The notes under the pieces are model-generated. The model saw only the letters and a program-made list of their open reading frames with translations, did not search any database and was not told the origin of the DNA. Below, one piece after another: positions 8,128 to 16,862 of a stretch of 64,000 nucleotides of DNA. Each line of letters opens with the position of its first letter. Within the stretch, counting starts at the first letter, position 1. The DNA lies in assembly GCF_012726265.1 (NCBI RefSeq), contig NZ_JAASAG010000005.1, forward strand, positions 186,001 to 250,000. The letters are read 5' to 3'. Source of the stretch: Streptomyces sp. HNM0575 (GTDB lineage: Bacteria > Actinomycetota > Actinomycetes > Streptomycetales > Streptomycetaceae). A program made the translations under genes and the position numbers.

Positions 8128-9609
8128 GTGAAGACAGGCGATCAGATCGTTCAGGAACTCCCATGGAAATGGGGTGTTCAGGGCAGGACCTTCATCATCG
8201 GTGGCCTCGGCTACCTGTTCGACGCTTGGGACATCGCACTCAACGGCTTCCTCATGCCGCTGCTGTCCAAGGACTTCGGCCTCACCGTCGGCGAGAGCGG
8301 TCTCGTCGCCACTGCCAATCTCGTCGGCATGGCGGTCGGCGCCGTCGTCTGGGGCGCCGTCGCCGACCGGATAGGGCGCCGCAGGGCCTTCAGCTCGACG
8401 CTGCTGATCTTCGCGCTGTTCTCCGTGCTCGGCGCGCTGTCCACCGACTACTCGGTCTTCCTGGGGCTGCGCTTCCTCGCCGGAGTCGGCCTCGGCGGCT
8501 GTATCCCCGTCGACTACGCGCTCGTCAGCGAGTTCTCGCCGAGGAGGCACCGCGGCCGCGTCCTCACCGCGCTCGACCTGTGGTGGCCGGTCGGCGTCAC
8601 GCTGTGCGGCCTGGCCGCGACCACGATGATGCCGCTGCCGGGCAGCTGGCGCTGGATGCTCGCCACGATGGTGCTGCCCGCGCTGCTGCTGTTCTGGGTG
8701 CGCCGAGGCGTCCCCGAGTCGCCGATCTACCTCACCCGCGTCGGCCGCGAGGCCGAGGCCAGGGAGGTCATCGACAGCCTCGCCGCCCGTACGGGGGCCG
8801 AGCCCGAGCCGTACGTGATCCCGTCTCCCGCCGCCGGGGAGGGCGCCGACCGGCCGAGGGGAGTGCGGGCGGGCGTCGAGCAGTTCCGCCGGCTGTGGAA
8901 GTACAACCCGCGCATCACGTCGGTCTCCTGGCTGCTGTTCGTCACGATCATGCTGGTCTACTACGCCGCACTGACGTGGATGCCGTCGATCCTCAAGGAC
9001 GAGGGCTACGACGACACCGCGTCCTTCATGGGCCCCACCCTGATGAGCGGCGTCGGCATCGTCGGCGTCCTCGTCTCCACGTGGCTGGTCGACGTGGTCG
9101 GGCGCAAGTGGCTGATCGGCGTGGCCGCCCCGGTCTCCACCGCGGCCCTCGTAGCCTTCGCCGCGGTGCTGAAGGTGGAGACCGCCGCGATGATCGCGAT
9201 CGCCGTCTTCGGCTTCCTGATCCAGCTGACGATCCCGGTGCTCTACGCGTACGCCGCCGAGCTGTATCCGACGACGCTGCGTGCCAGCGGATTCGGGTGG
9301 GCGTCGTCGGTCAGCCGGATCAGCACGGGGTTCGCGCCGATGCTCTTCGGCTCGCTGATGTGGCCGCTGCTGGGGCTGCCGTTGACGTTCACCGTGCTGG
9401 GCGTCGTGGTGCTGCTCGCGGTGATCTGGATGGCCGTCGGCGCTCCGGAGACCAAGGGCAGGGACCTGGACGACCTGGAGGAACCCGACGGCGGTCAGGG
9501 CACCGACGGCGGTCAGGGCACCGGCGACGGTGAAGGCACCGGCGACGGGCCGGTGCACGCCGGGACGAGTGTTCCGCGGTCCGCTGAGAAGACGCCCGTA
9601 CAGGGCTGA
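8128..9609 (+). CDS. MFS transporter, aromatic acid:H+ symporter type (NicT-like)
   Basis: A protein of 493 residues from GTG 8128, preferred because GGAG precedes it; an in-frame GTG at 8116 would add four residues. It shows the 12-helix MFS pattern, with the loop 2-3 signature GAVADRIGRRRA and the conserved acidic residue in helix 1 (YLFDAWDIALNG). A central cytoplasmic loop lies at about residues 210-255. It resembles the AAHS/sugar-transporter-like proteins that import benzoate-type acids. Its place inside the cluster suggests uptake of nicotinate or a related pyridine acid. The last 50 residues are a Gly/Asp/Gln/Thr repeat tail outside the transporter fold. Confidence 0.85.
   Translation: MKTGDQIVQELPWKWGVQGRTFIIGGLGYLFDAWDIALNGFLMPLLSKDFGLTVGESGLVATANLVGMAVGAVVWGAVADRIGRRRAFSSTLLIFALFSVLGALSTDYSVFLGLRFLAGVGLGGCIPVDYALVSEFSPRRHRGRVLTALDLWWPVGVTLCGLAATTMMPLPGSWRWMLATMVLPALLLFWVRRGVPESPIYLTRVGREAEAREVIDSLAARTGAEPEPYVIPSPAAGEGADRPRGVRAGVEQFRRLWKYNPRITSVSWLLFVTIMLVYYAALTWMPSILKDEGYDDTASFMGPTLMSGVGIVGVLVSTWLVDVVGRKWLIGVAAPVSTAALVAFAAVLKVETAAMIAIAVFGFLIQLTIPVLYAYAAELYPTTLRASGFGWASSVSRISTGFAPMLFGSLMWPLLGLPLTFTVLGVVVLLAVIWMAVGAPETKGRDLDDLEEPDGGQGTDGGQGTGDGEGTGDGPVHAGTSVPRSAEKTPVQG
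9487..9549 (+). repeat. in-frame 18-bp tandem repeat in transporter tail
   Basis: GACGGCGGTCAGGGCACC occurs twice exactly (9487-9504, 9505-9522), followed by a third diverged unit and a partial fourth. It encodes the Gly-rich tail of the MFS protein. Confidence 0.8.
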
Positions 9610-9726
9610 GCCGTCCCGCGGGCACGGGGCACGTGGCCCCTCGTCGCCCGGGCCCGCGGGGCTTCTCCCGGATCACCGCGCACGTCCGCCGTCCCGGCCC
9701 GGGACCCGCGGCAGGAGAGGAGTGAG

Positions 9727-10596
9727 ATGAAGCCCGCCGCCTTCACCTATCACCGCGCGCGCGACGTCGACGGCGCCGCACGCCTGCTCGCCGGGCTCGG
9801 GGACGAAGCGAAGATCATCGCCGGCGGTCAGAGCCTCGTGGCGATGATGAACTTCCGCCTGGCACGGCCGAGTCACCTTGTCGACATAGGAGGACTCGCG
9901 GGGCTCGACGAGGTACGCGTCCACGCCGACCGCGGCCTGCACATCGGGGCGCTGGCCACCCACCACGCCGTGGAGACGGCGCCCGACTCGGCGCTGGGCC
10001 CCGGCTTCGCCGTCGTACGGGAGGCGATGCGCTGGATCGGGCACCTGCCGATCCGTACCCGCGGAACCGTCGGCGGCAGCCTCGCGCATGCCGACTCGAC
10101 GGCCGAGTGGTGCCTGCTCGCGCTGCTGCTCGACGCCGAACTGGTGGCGCGCGGACCGCACGGGGAACGGCGCATCGCGGCGGACGGCTTCTTCCTCGGC
10201 CACTACACGACGGCACTCGAACCCGAGGAGATCCTCGTCGAGGTGGTCTTCCCGCGCCCCGCGCCCCATGCGGCGCTCACCGAATTCGCCGAGCGGCGCG
10301 GGGACTTCGCGGTCGTCGCCGCGGCCGTGGACCTGCGGCTCGCGCCGGACGGACGGACCGTGCACGGCGGCCGGGTGGCGCTGGGCGGGGTCGCGCCGCA
10401 GCCGGTGCGGGTGCCGGAGGCAGAGGCCGTGCTCGCCGCCGGAAGGCCGGCCGGCTCCGAACTCTTCGCGGAATGCGCCGAGTCGGCCGCCGCCGCGGCC
10501 GATCCCCCCTCGGACGCGAACGGCAGCTCACGCCACCGCCGCAGGCTCATCCGCACGCTGGTGGCCCGCGCGTGCGAGGAGGCGACGGCCCGATGA
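9727..10596 (+). CDS. molybdenum hydroxylase FAD subunit (medium subunit)
   Basis: A 289-residue CoxM/xanthine-dehydrogenase FAD-binding protein. The FAD pyrophosphate motif IIAGGQSLVAMMNFR (residues 31-45) and the second segment TRGTVGGSLAHADSTAEW are intact, and the C-terminal CO-dehydrogenase flavoprotein domain is complete. It passes electrons from the iron-sulfur subunit to the final acceptor. AGGAGAGGAG precedes the ATG, and its stop overlaps the ATG of the molybdenum subunit (ATGA at 10593-10596), so the subunits should be made together. Within this cluster it is the FAD subunit of the presumed nicotinate 6-hydroxylase. Confidence 0.9.
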   Translation: MKPAAFTYHRARDVDGAARLLAGLGDEAKIIAGGQSLVAMMNFRLARPSHLVDIGGLAGLDEVRVHADRGLHIGALATHHAVETAPDSALGPGFAVVREAMRWIGHLPIRTRGTVGGSLAHADSTAEWCLLALLLDAELVARGPHGERRIAADGFFLGHYTTALEPEEILVEVVFPRPAPHAALTEFAERRGDFAVVAAAVDLRLAPDGRTVHGGRVALGGVAPQPVRVPEAEAVLAAGRPAGSELFAECAESAAAAADPPSDANGSSRHRRRLIRTLVARACEEATAR

Positions 10597-10676
10597 GGCA
10601 CGGAGACGATCCGGTGAGGCACGGAGACGATCCGGTGAGGTACGGAGACGGCCCGGTTGGGCACGGCGACGGCCCG
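10593..10676 (+). repeat. 21-bp tandem repeat that duplicates the start codon region
   Basis: Four units begin at 10593, 10614, 10635 and 10656; the first two differ only in ATG versus GTG (ATGAGGCACGGAGACGATCC against GTG in the same context). Units 1-3 each begin with a usable start codon in frame; unit 4 begins with GTT. Confidence 0.85.
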
Positions 10677-13154
10677 AACGGCGACGGCGACGGCAACGCC
10701 AACGGCGACGGCTCCCGCGGCAGCGGCGACTCCGACGGAGTCCGAGGCCGTAGGGAACGCCCCTGGATCGGGGCCTCCGTCGGGCGCCGCGAGGACCCCC
10801 GGCTGCTCAGCGGGCGCGGCCGCTTCACCGACGATCTGGAGGAACCGGGCACGCTGCACGCCCAGTTCGTGCGCAGCACCGTCGCCCACGCCACCGTCGC
10901 CTCGCTCGATCTGTCGGCGGTGCGCCGAGTCCCGGGCGTGGTGGCCGCGTTCGACGCGGGTGACCTGCAACTGGCGGACATCACGGCGCGGTTGGGGCGG
11001 CCGGTCACGGAGTTCGTCCCCACGGGCATGCCGGTGCTGGCCCGGGAGAAGGTGCGCTACGCCGGTGAACCGCTGGCCGTGGTCGTAGCGCGCGATCCGT
11101 ATGCCGCCGAGGACGGCGTCGAGGCGGCCAGGGCGACCTACGAGACGCTGCCGCCCGTGCTCTCCGAGGAGGCCGCGCTCGCCCCGGGCGCGCCGCTTGT
11201 GCACGAAGAGGCGAGCGCCAACACCCTGCTGGACGTCTCGATGTTCGCCACCGAGGGCATCGACGGGATCTTCGACGACGCTCACTGCGTCGTCCATGTC
11301 GACTCCAGGACGGGACGGCAGAACGCCCTGCCCCTGGAGACCCGCGGCGTGCTGGCCTCCTGGGACGACCGCGAGGACCAGCTGCTACTGCGCACCTCCA
11401 CACAGGTGCCGCACCAGGTGCGTACGACCGCGGCCCGCTGCTTGGGACTCGACGAGCGGGCCGTGCGGGTCGTCGTGCCCGACATGGGCGGCGGCTTCGG
11501 GCTGAAGTGCGTGGTGGGACGCGAGGAGATCGCGGTGGGGGCGGCCGCGTTGCGGCTGGCCCGTCCCGTGAAGTGGATCGAGGACCGCAAGGACGCGCTG
11601 ACCGCCTCGTTCCTCGCGCGTGAGCAGCACTACGACGTACGCGCGGCCTTCGACGCGGACGGCCGCATCCTGGGCCTCGACGCGAAGATCGTCTGCGATA
11701 TGGGCGCCTACTCCTGCTATCCGTTCACCGCCGGCATCGAGCCGCTGATGGCCTCGGCCGAGATGCCCGGCGTGTACAAGGTCCCCGCCTACCGGGTGCG
11801 GGCGCGGGCCGTCACCACCAACAAGGCGCCGTCCGCGCCGTACCGGGGTGTGAGCCGCCCGCAGTACGTGCTGGCGATGGAGCGGCTCTTCGAGCGCGCG
11901 GCACGCGAACTCGGCCTGGACGCGGTCGAGTTGCGCCGCCGCAACCTCATCACGCGCTTCCCCTACACCGGCGTCAACAACGTGACGTACGACCCGGGTT
12001 CGTATCTGGAGTCCCTGAACCTGTGCGAGAGCGTGCTGAAGGAGGAGGGCTGGTACGCGGCGAAGGAGAAGGCCGCCGCCGAGGGACGCCATGTCGGCAT
12101 CGGCTACTCCTGTTTCAGCGAGCGCACCGGCTACGGCTCCGCCGCCTTCGCGCAGCGCAAGATGGAGGTCGTCCCCGGCTTCGACATCTCCGAGGTGCGG
12201 ATGGACACCAGCGGTGCGCTGGTCGTCACCACCGGCACCATGAGCCACGGCCAGAGCCACGAGACCACGATGGCGCAGATCGCCGCCGAAGAACTCGGCC
12301 TGGACATCGCGCGCGTACGCATCCACCAGGGCGACACCGACCGGATCACCTACGGCTGGGGCACGTTCGCCAGCCGCTCCATCGCGATCGGCGGCAGCGC
12401 GGTGCGCCTCGCGGCACGGAAGCTCGGCGGGAAGCTGCTGACGATCGCCGCCTCGGTGCTCGAAGTCCCCGCCGAAGAGCTGGAGTTGGGGAGCCCGGGT
12501 GAGGGCGGCGAGGGCGTGGTGGTACGGCCCGCCGACGGCGGCTCGGTCACGTACCGGGAACTGGCCGACATCGCGTATCTCAAGTCCCATCTGCTGCCCA
12601 AGGGCACCGAGCCGGGGCTGACCGCGACCGCCTCCTTCGACGTGTTCAACGACGGCACCTTCTCCAACGCCGCTCACGGCGTCGTCGTCGAACTCCACGA
12701 GGGCACGGGCCAGGTGGAGATCCTGCGCTACGTCTGCGTCGAGGACTGCGGAGTCGCCGTCAACCCCCAGGTGGTGGAGGGGCAGACGAGGGGCGGCATC
12801 GCGCAGGGCATCGCCGGTGCGCTCTTCGAGCAGGTCACCTACGACGAGCACGGCGCACCGTCCGCGGTGAGCTTCATGGAGTACAAGGTGCCCACCGCGC
12901 TGGAGATCCCCGAGGTGGGCATCCAACACCTGGAGACGCCCTGCGAGTTCACCGAGACCGGCGCGAAGGGCGTGGGGGAGGGCGGCACCATCGGGGCGCC
13001 TGCGGCGGTGCTCAACGCCGTCAACGACGCGCTGCGGCCCACCGGCGTCGAACTGAACGACATACCCGTCACGCCGGAGACGGTGGCCGACGCGCTCGAG
13101 ACGCTCGAGACGCGGCCGGCGCGGCCAGCGCGACCACTGGAGCACACCGCATGA
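10593..13154 (+). CDS. molybdopterin-binding large subunit, presumed nicotinate 6-hydroxylase
   Basis: A protein of 853 residues from ATG 10593. After a repetitive, Asp/Gly/Arg-rich N-terminus of about 60 residues comes a typical xanthine-oxidase/CoxL large subunit: GASVGRREDPRLLSGRGRF, the first-half substrate channel, MGGGFGLK in the molybdopterin region, and near the C-terminus KGVGEGG with catalytic Glu796. Enzymes of this family insert water-derived oxygen next to a ring nitrogen; with NicC downstream, nicotinate to 6-hydroxynicotinate is the best assignment. It differs from Pseudomonas NicAB, which lacks an FAD subunit. The stop overlaps the next ATG by 4 bp. Picolinate or another N-heterocycle is possible. 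Confidence 0.88.
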   Translation: MRHGDDPVRHGDDPVRYGDGPVGHGDGPNGDGDGNANGDGSRGSGDSDGVRGRRERPWIGASVGRREDPRLLSGRGRFTDDLEEPGTLHAQFVRSTVAHATVASLDLSAVRRVPGVVAAFDAGDLQLADITARLGRPVTEFVPTGMPVLAREKVRYAGEPLAVVVARDPYAAEDGVEAARATYETLPPVLSEEAALAPGAPLVHEEASANTLLDVSMFATEGIDGIFDDAHCVVHVDSRTGRQNALPLETRGVLASWDDREDQLLLRTSTQVPHQVRTTAARCLGLDERAVRVVVPDMGGGFGLKCVVGREEIAVGAAALRLARPVKWIEDRKDALTASFLAREQHYDVRAAFDADGRILGLDAKIVCDMGAYSCYPFTAGIEPLMASAEMPGVYKVPAYRVRARAVTTNKAPSAPYRGVSRPQYVLAMERLFERAARELGLDAVELRRRNLITRFPYTGVNNVTYDPGSYLESLNLCESVLKEEGWYAAKEKAAAEGRHVGIGYSCFSERTGYGSAAFAQRKMEVVPGFDISEVRMDTSGALVVTTGTMSHGQSHETTMAQIAAEELGLDIARVRIHQGDTDRITYGWGTFASRSIAIGGSAVRLAARKLGGKLLTIAASVLEVPAEELELGSPGEGGEGVVVRPADGGSVTYRELADIAYLKSHLLPKGTEPGLTATASFDVFNDGTFSNAAHGVVVELHEGTGQVEILRYVCVEDCGVAVNPQVVEGQTRGGIAQGIAGALFEQVTYDEHGAPSAVSFMEYKVPTALEIPEVGIQHLETPCEFTETGAKGVGEGGTIGAPAAVLNAVNDALRPTGVELNDIPVTPETVADALETLETRPARPARPLEHTA

Positions 13155-13855
13155 GCGAGACGGCACAGCACCCGGGCGAGGCCCAGCAGCCGGCCGGTCC
13201 GGAGCATCAGCAGCTGATCGAGCTGCACGTCAACGGTGACACGCACGAGGTGCTCACCGAGTCCCGCCGCACTCTCGTCGACGTACTACGCCACGAACTG
13301 CGGCTCACCGGCACCCATGTCGGCTGTGAGCACGGCGTCTGCGGCGCCTGCACGGTGCTGCTGGACGGTGCTCCCGTACGGGCGTGCCTGATGTTCGCCG
13401 CGCAGGCGGAGGGCCGTGCGGTCCGCACGGTCGAATCGCTCGCCGACGGGCGCGAACTCAGCGACCTCCAGCGGGCGTTCAGCGAACACCACGGACTCCA
13501 GTGCGGCTTCTGCACGCCCGGTTTCCTGATGCTCGCGGAGGGATTCCTGGCCGAGCGGCCGCAGGCGACGAAGGAGGAGATACGCGAGGTCGTCGCCTCC
13601 AACCTGTGCCGCTGCACCGGGTACCAGACCGTCGTCGAGGCGATCGACGACTGCGCGACGCGGCGCCGAGCGGCGCTCCGTAAGCGGCTGGAGGGCGATC
13701 CGGGCGCCGATCCGGGCGGTGATCCGGAAGGCGAGCCGGGAAGCGAACCCGGCGGTGAGCGGCACGGCGGGCCCGAACGCGAGCCGGGCGGCCGTCCGGA
13801 CGCCGGTGGACAGAGCGAGGAGGATCGATGCGGATCGACAACGCGGTCACCGTGA
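13151..13855 (+). CDS. molybdenum hydroxylase 2Fe-2S small subunit
   Basis: A 234-residue protein. Residues about 18-175 are the standard small subunit: a plant-type ferredoxin cluster site (GCEHGVCGACTVLLDG) and the C-terminal four-helix cluster site (CGFCTPGF with CRCTGY). The electron path is Mo to both clusters to FAD. The last 55 residues are an unusual Gly/Asp/Glu/Pro repeat tail not found in the compact family members. The ATG overlaps the stop of the large subunit by 4 bp, and its own last 28 bp overlap the CoxG-like gene in another frame, so the subunits are strongly coupled in translation. Confidence 0.9.
   Translation: MSETAQHPGEAQQPAGPEHQQLIELHVNGDTHEVLTESRRTLVDVLRHELRLTGTHVGCEHGVCGACTVLLDGAPVRACLMFAAQAEGRAVRTVESLADGRELSDLQRAFSEHHGLQCGFCTPGFLMLAEGFLAERPQATKEEIREVVASNLCRCTGYQTVVEAIDDCATRRRAALRKRLEGDPGADPGGDPEGEPGSEPGGERHGGPEREPGGRPDAGGQSEEDRCGSTTRSP
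13696..13797 (+). repeat. imperfect 12-bp repeats in small-subunit tail
   Basis: Repeated GGCGATCCGGGC-like units encode alternating Gly-Asp/Glu-Pro-Gly in the C-terminal tail of the 2Fe-2S subunit. Confidence 0.6.
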
Positions 13856-14736
13856 ACGCGTCGCCGGACGAGGTGTTCGCGCTGGTCAACGACGTCGAGC
13901 GGGTGGCCGGCTGCATGCCGGGCGCCACGCTGGACGGCAGGCAGGGCGGGGACGGTCACGGCGGGGACGGTCATGGGAGTCACGACGGGGGCGGCGGCGT
14001 CTGGTCGGGCCGGGTGAAGATCAAGGTCGGTCCCGTCACCGCCGCATACGCCGGCACCGTGCGATTCCTGGAGGTCGATGAGGAGAAGCGGCGGCTGCGG
14101 GTGCAGGCCCGCGGCGCCGACACCCACGGCAGCGGCGACGCCGAGGCGGAGGTCGCGCTGGAGGTGGCGGAGGCCCCGGAGGGCTCCGAGCTACGGCTGA
14201 CGACGGACCTCGTCATACGCGGGAAGATCGCGCAGTTCGGCAAGGGCGCAGTCGGGGCCGTATCGGACAGGATCCTCCAGCAGTTCGCGAGGAACCTCGG
14301 CAGTCTGCTGGAGCAGGAACGCCGCGCCGCTGCCCCGTCACCCTCACCGGTCTCGTCACCGGTCTCGACACAGGTCCCGGCTCCGGCCTCTGCCGCTCCG
14401 CCCGCCGCCGCCAGGCACGTCCCGGGCGGCGGGCCCGGAGCCGAGCAAGTGCCCGCCCCCGAGGGGGAGTCGGGGCCCGCGCACGGAACCTCTGCCGCGC
14501 CGTACACGCCGCGGCCCGCGGCGCCCGCCGCGGTCGGCGACTCCGAACTCGACGGCCTCTCGGCCCTCCTGGGCCCGGCCGTCGCCAAGTACGCCCCGAT
14601 TGCTGGGGCGTTCGCCTTCGGCTTGTTCGAGGGCTGGCTGCTCAGCCGGGCCTTCGGCGGGCGCAGGCACCGCAGTTGCCCATCGGGCCCATCGGCCGCA
14701 TCGGTGGCCGCACCGGCGGCGAGGAGGCAGCGGTGA
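13828..14736 (+). CDS. CoxG-like SRPBCC protein
   Basis: A 302-residue protein. Residues 1-150 form a SRPBCC/CoxG domain (MRIDNAVTVNASPDEVFALV, GCMPGA, and the later LVIRGKIAQFGKGAV helix). A Pro/Ala-rich linker of about 90 residues follows, and a short hydrophobic C-terminal segment near FAFGLFEGWLL suggests membrane attachment, as described for CoxG in aerobic CO dehydrogenase systems. Proteins of this type accompany molybdenum hydroxylases and are thought to recruit or deliver substrates such as quinones at the membrane. An insertion of about 15 Gly/Asp/His residues near residue 40 is repeat-derived. It overlaps the upstream gene by 28 bp and the downstream nicF-like gene by 4 bp. Confidence 0.85.
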   Translation: MRIDNAVTVNASPDEVFALVNDVERVAGCMPGATLDGRQGGDGHGGDGHGSHDGGGGVWSGRVKIKVGPVTAAYAGTVRFLEVDEEKRRLRVQARGADTHGSGDAEAEVALEVAEAPEGSELRLTTDLVIRGKIAQFGKGAVGAVSDRILQQFARNLGSLLEQERRAAAPSPSPVSSPVSTQVPAPASAAPPAAARHVPGGGPGAEQVPAPEGESGPAHGTSAAPYTPRPAAPAAVGDSELDGLSALLGPAVAKYAPIAGAFAFGLFEGWLLSRAFGGRRHRSCPSGPSAASVAAPAARRQR

Positions 14737-15662
14737 CCGGGGACCCGTACGGGCAGAGCGCGTACAGGGCGGGCGCGGAAGCCGCGGGTGCATACGCCGC
14801 GAGCGCGTACACCGCCGGTGCGGACGCCGCGAGTGCGGACGCCGCGGGTGCGGACGCCGCGAGTTCGGAAGCCCAGGCCGGGTACACACCGCGAGGCCGC
14901 TACGGCGAGGAGACCGAACGCACCTATGAGCGCGCCGGGTTCGGCGCCTCGGTGCGCCGCGGCAGCAGCCCCGTGCTCGTCGTCGTCGACCTCACCCGCG
15001 GATTCACCGAGGACGCCTACCCCTCGGGTGCAGATCTGACCGGGACCGTAGAGGCCACCGCGACCCTCGTGGAGGCGGCACGGTCCGCCCGCGTCCCCGT
15101 GATCTGGACCGCGATCGCCTACACCCCGGCCGAGGCCGAGGGCCACTCGGTCACCTGGCTGGAGAAGGCACCCGGGATGCGCGCCCTCGTCGAGGGCAGC
15201 CAGGCCGTCGCGCTCGACCCCCGACTGCCGCGCCGCCGGGAGGACGGGCTGGTCGTGAAGAAGGGGGCGTCCGCGTTCTTCGGCACGCACCTCGCGGCCG
15301 CCCTCGTCGGCCTCGGCTGCGACACCGTGCTGGTCTGCGGCGCCACCACCAGCGGCTGCGTACGGGCCACGGTCGTGGACGCGGTGCAGTACGGCTTCCC
15401 CGTGCTGGTGCCGCAGGAGTGCGCCGGCGACCGGGCCCAGGGCCCGCACGACGCCGCGCTCTTCGACATCCAGGCCAAGTACGGGGATGTCGTGCCGCTC
15501 TCCGAGGCGCTCGAATACCTCGGCGGACTGCCCGCCGCCGCTTCAGCCGCCGCCTCCGCTCCCGCCTCCGTCCCCGCGTCCGACTCTGCTTCCGTTCCCG
15601 CTTCCGTCCCGGGTGCCGCCCGGACCGACGCGGCGGCCCTGCCCGGCCGTTCCGGCGGCTGA
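14733..15662 (+). CDS. nicF: maleamate amidohydrolase (NicF-like isochorismatase family)
   Basis: A protein of 309 residues from GTG 14733, whose GTGA overlaps the preceding stop. The first 60 or so residues are Ala/Gly/Asp/Tyr repeats. The catalytic domain is an isochorismatase-like hydrolase with the Asp-Lys-Cys triad: Asp in VLVVVDLTRGF, Lys in LVVKKGASAF, and nucleophile Cys209 in ATTSGCVRAT. NicF hydrolyses maleamate to maleate and ammonia, matching the place between NicD and NicE in the pathway. Another amide such as nicotinamide could be cleaved by this fold, but the neighbours argue for maleamate. The C-terminus is another Ala/Pro/Ser/Val repeat. Confidence 0.83.
   Translation: MTGDPYGQSAYRAGAEAAGAYAASAYTAGADAASADAAGADAASSEAQAGYTPRGRYGEETERTYERAGFGASVRRGSSPVLVVVDLTRGFTEDAYPSGADLTGTVEATATLVEAARSARVPVIWTAIAYTPAEAEGHSVTWLEKAPGMRALVEGSQAVALDPRLPRRREDGLVVKKGASAFFGTHLAAALVGLGCDTVLVCGATTSGCVRATVVDAVQYGFPVLVPQECAGDRAQGPHDAALFDIQAKYGDVVPLSEALEYLGGLPAAASAAASAPASVPASDSASVPASVPGAARTDAAALPGRSGG
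14795..14866 (+). repeat. imperfect 15-bp repeats at the nicF N-terminus
   Basis: Units close to GCGAGTGCGGACGCC encode repeated Ala-Ser/Gly-Ala-Asp-Ala. They lie outside the catalytic domain. Confidence 0.65.
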
Positions 15663-15721
15663 CGGCCCGCGTGCCTCCGCCCCGCCCGCTCATCCCGTAC
15701 GACCGCTCCGAGGAAGGACCC

Positions 15722-16645
15722 ATGTCCGACCGCTTCATCACCCAGCCCGCCCTCGCCGACCTCGCCGGCATCCCCGCGCGCAGCCGCTGGGTGCGCTCCG
15801 GCACGCTGCGCCTGCACGCCCTCGACTACGGCGGCGACGGCGTCCCGTTGCTGCTGCTCCCGGGCATCACCAGCCCGGCCGTCACCATGGACTTCGTCGC
15901 ACGGCGCCTCACCGACCTCGTACGCCCCGTCGTCCCGGACATCCGCGGCAGGGGCTTCTCCGACGACGCGCACGGTGGCACGCACGACGGCGCGCACGAC
16001 GGCGCGAACGAAGGCACCGCCGACGATGGGCCGCACTCCGCACGCGCAGGCGACGGCTACACGCTGGAGGCCTACGCCGAGGACGCCGAGGCCTGGATCA
16101 ACGGCCTCGGCCTCGAACTGCCCGTGATCGCGGGCCATTCGATGGGCGCGCGGATCGCGGCCGTCACCGCGGTGCGGGCCAAGGTCCCCGTGCGCGGCAC
16201 GGTGCTGGTCGACCCGCCGATGAGCGGCCCCGGCAGGGACCCGTACCCGACGACGCTGCCCGCCTTCCTCGGCCAGCTTCAGCAGGCACGGCGCGGCACC
16301 GACGCCGACGAGGTCGCCCGGTCCTGGCCGCGCTGGCCCCGCCGCGAGCAGGAGCTGCGCGCACGCTGGCTCGCCAGCTGCGGCGAGGAGGCGCTGCGCG
16401 CGACCCATCACGGCTTCGAGCACGAGGACTTCTTCGGCTGGTGGCCGTCGGTGCCCACCCCCACGGCGCTGCTCTACGGAGAGGACAGCCCGGTCGTCAC
16501 ACCCGCCGGTGTGGAAGAGGCCACCCGGAAGCATCCGCAGGCACGGCTGACCGGTGTCCCGGACAGCGGCCACATGGTCTTCTGGGACAACCCCGAGGCC
16601 GCTCTCGACGCGTTGCGCGGCACGCTGCGCGCAATGCTCGCTTGA
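15722..16645 (+). CDS. nicD: N-formylmaleamate deformylase (NicD-like alpha/beta hydrolase)
   Basis: A 307-residue alpha/beta hydrolase from ATG 15722, preceded by GAGGAAGG. The nucleophile elbow is AGHSMGAR with Ser140, the oxyanion strand is LLLLPGITSPA, and a late DSGHMVFWD supplies the histidine. NicD removes formate from N-formylmaleamate, the product of NicX. Between the first strands and the elbow there is an insertion of about 22 residues of His/Asp/Gly/Ala (GTHDGAHDGANEG) that looks like an expanded repeat, placed near DIRGRGFSDD. Only 59 bp separate it from nicF. A generic esterase is possible by sequence alone. Confidence 0.82.
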   Translation: MSDRFITQPALADLAGIPARSRWVRSGTLRLHALDYGGDGVPLLLLPGITSPAVTMDFVARRLTDLVRPVVPDIRGRGFSDDAHGGTHDGAHDGANEGTADDGPHSARAGDGYTLEAYAEDAEAWINGLGLELPVIAGHSMGARIAAVTAVRAKVPVRGTVLVDPPMSGPGRDPYPTTLPAFLGQLQQARRGTDADEVARSWPRWPRREQELRARWLASCGEEALRATHHGFEHEDFFGWWPSVPTPTALLYGEDSPVVTPAGVEEATRKHPQARLTGVPDSGHMVFWDNPEAALDALRGTLRAMLA

Positions 16646-16671
16646 ACGCGGGCGCGGGGCGCGGGGCGGTT

Positions 16672-16718
16672 ACGGGACCCGATGCGAGGCCCGAAACGGG
16701 ACCCGATGCGAGGCCCGA
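16672..16718. repeat. 23-bp direct repeat between nicD and marR
   Basis: The same 23-bp word, beginning ACGGGACCCGATGCGAGG, occurs at 16672-16694 and 16696-16718, one base apart. It lies in the 217-bp gap before the regulator gene. It could be a regulatory element or simply another local duplication. Confidence 0.75.
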
Positions 16719-16862
16719 TGAGTGGGCGGGCACGGGGCACGGTCCCGCGCAGGACCCGGGCACAGCCCGGCAACGAGCGCGCGAGCAGGCGCCGGACGCA
16801 CCGCGGGAAGCGCCGTGGGAGGCGCGGAACGACCCGCGGCACGGCCGTGCTTTAGTGGCCCC

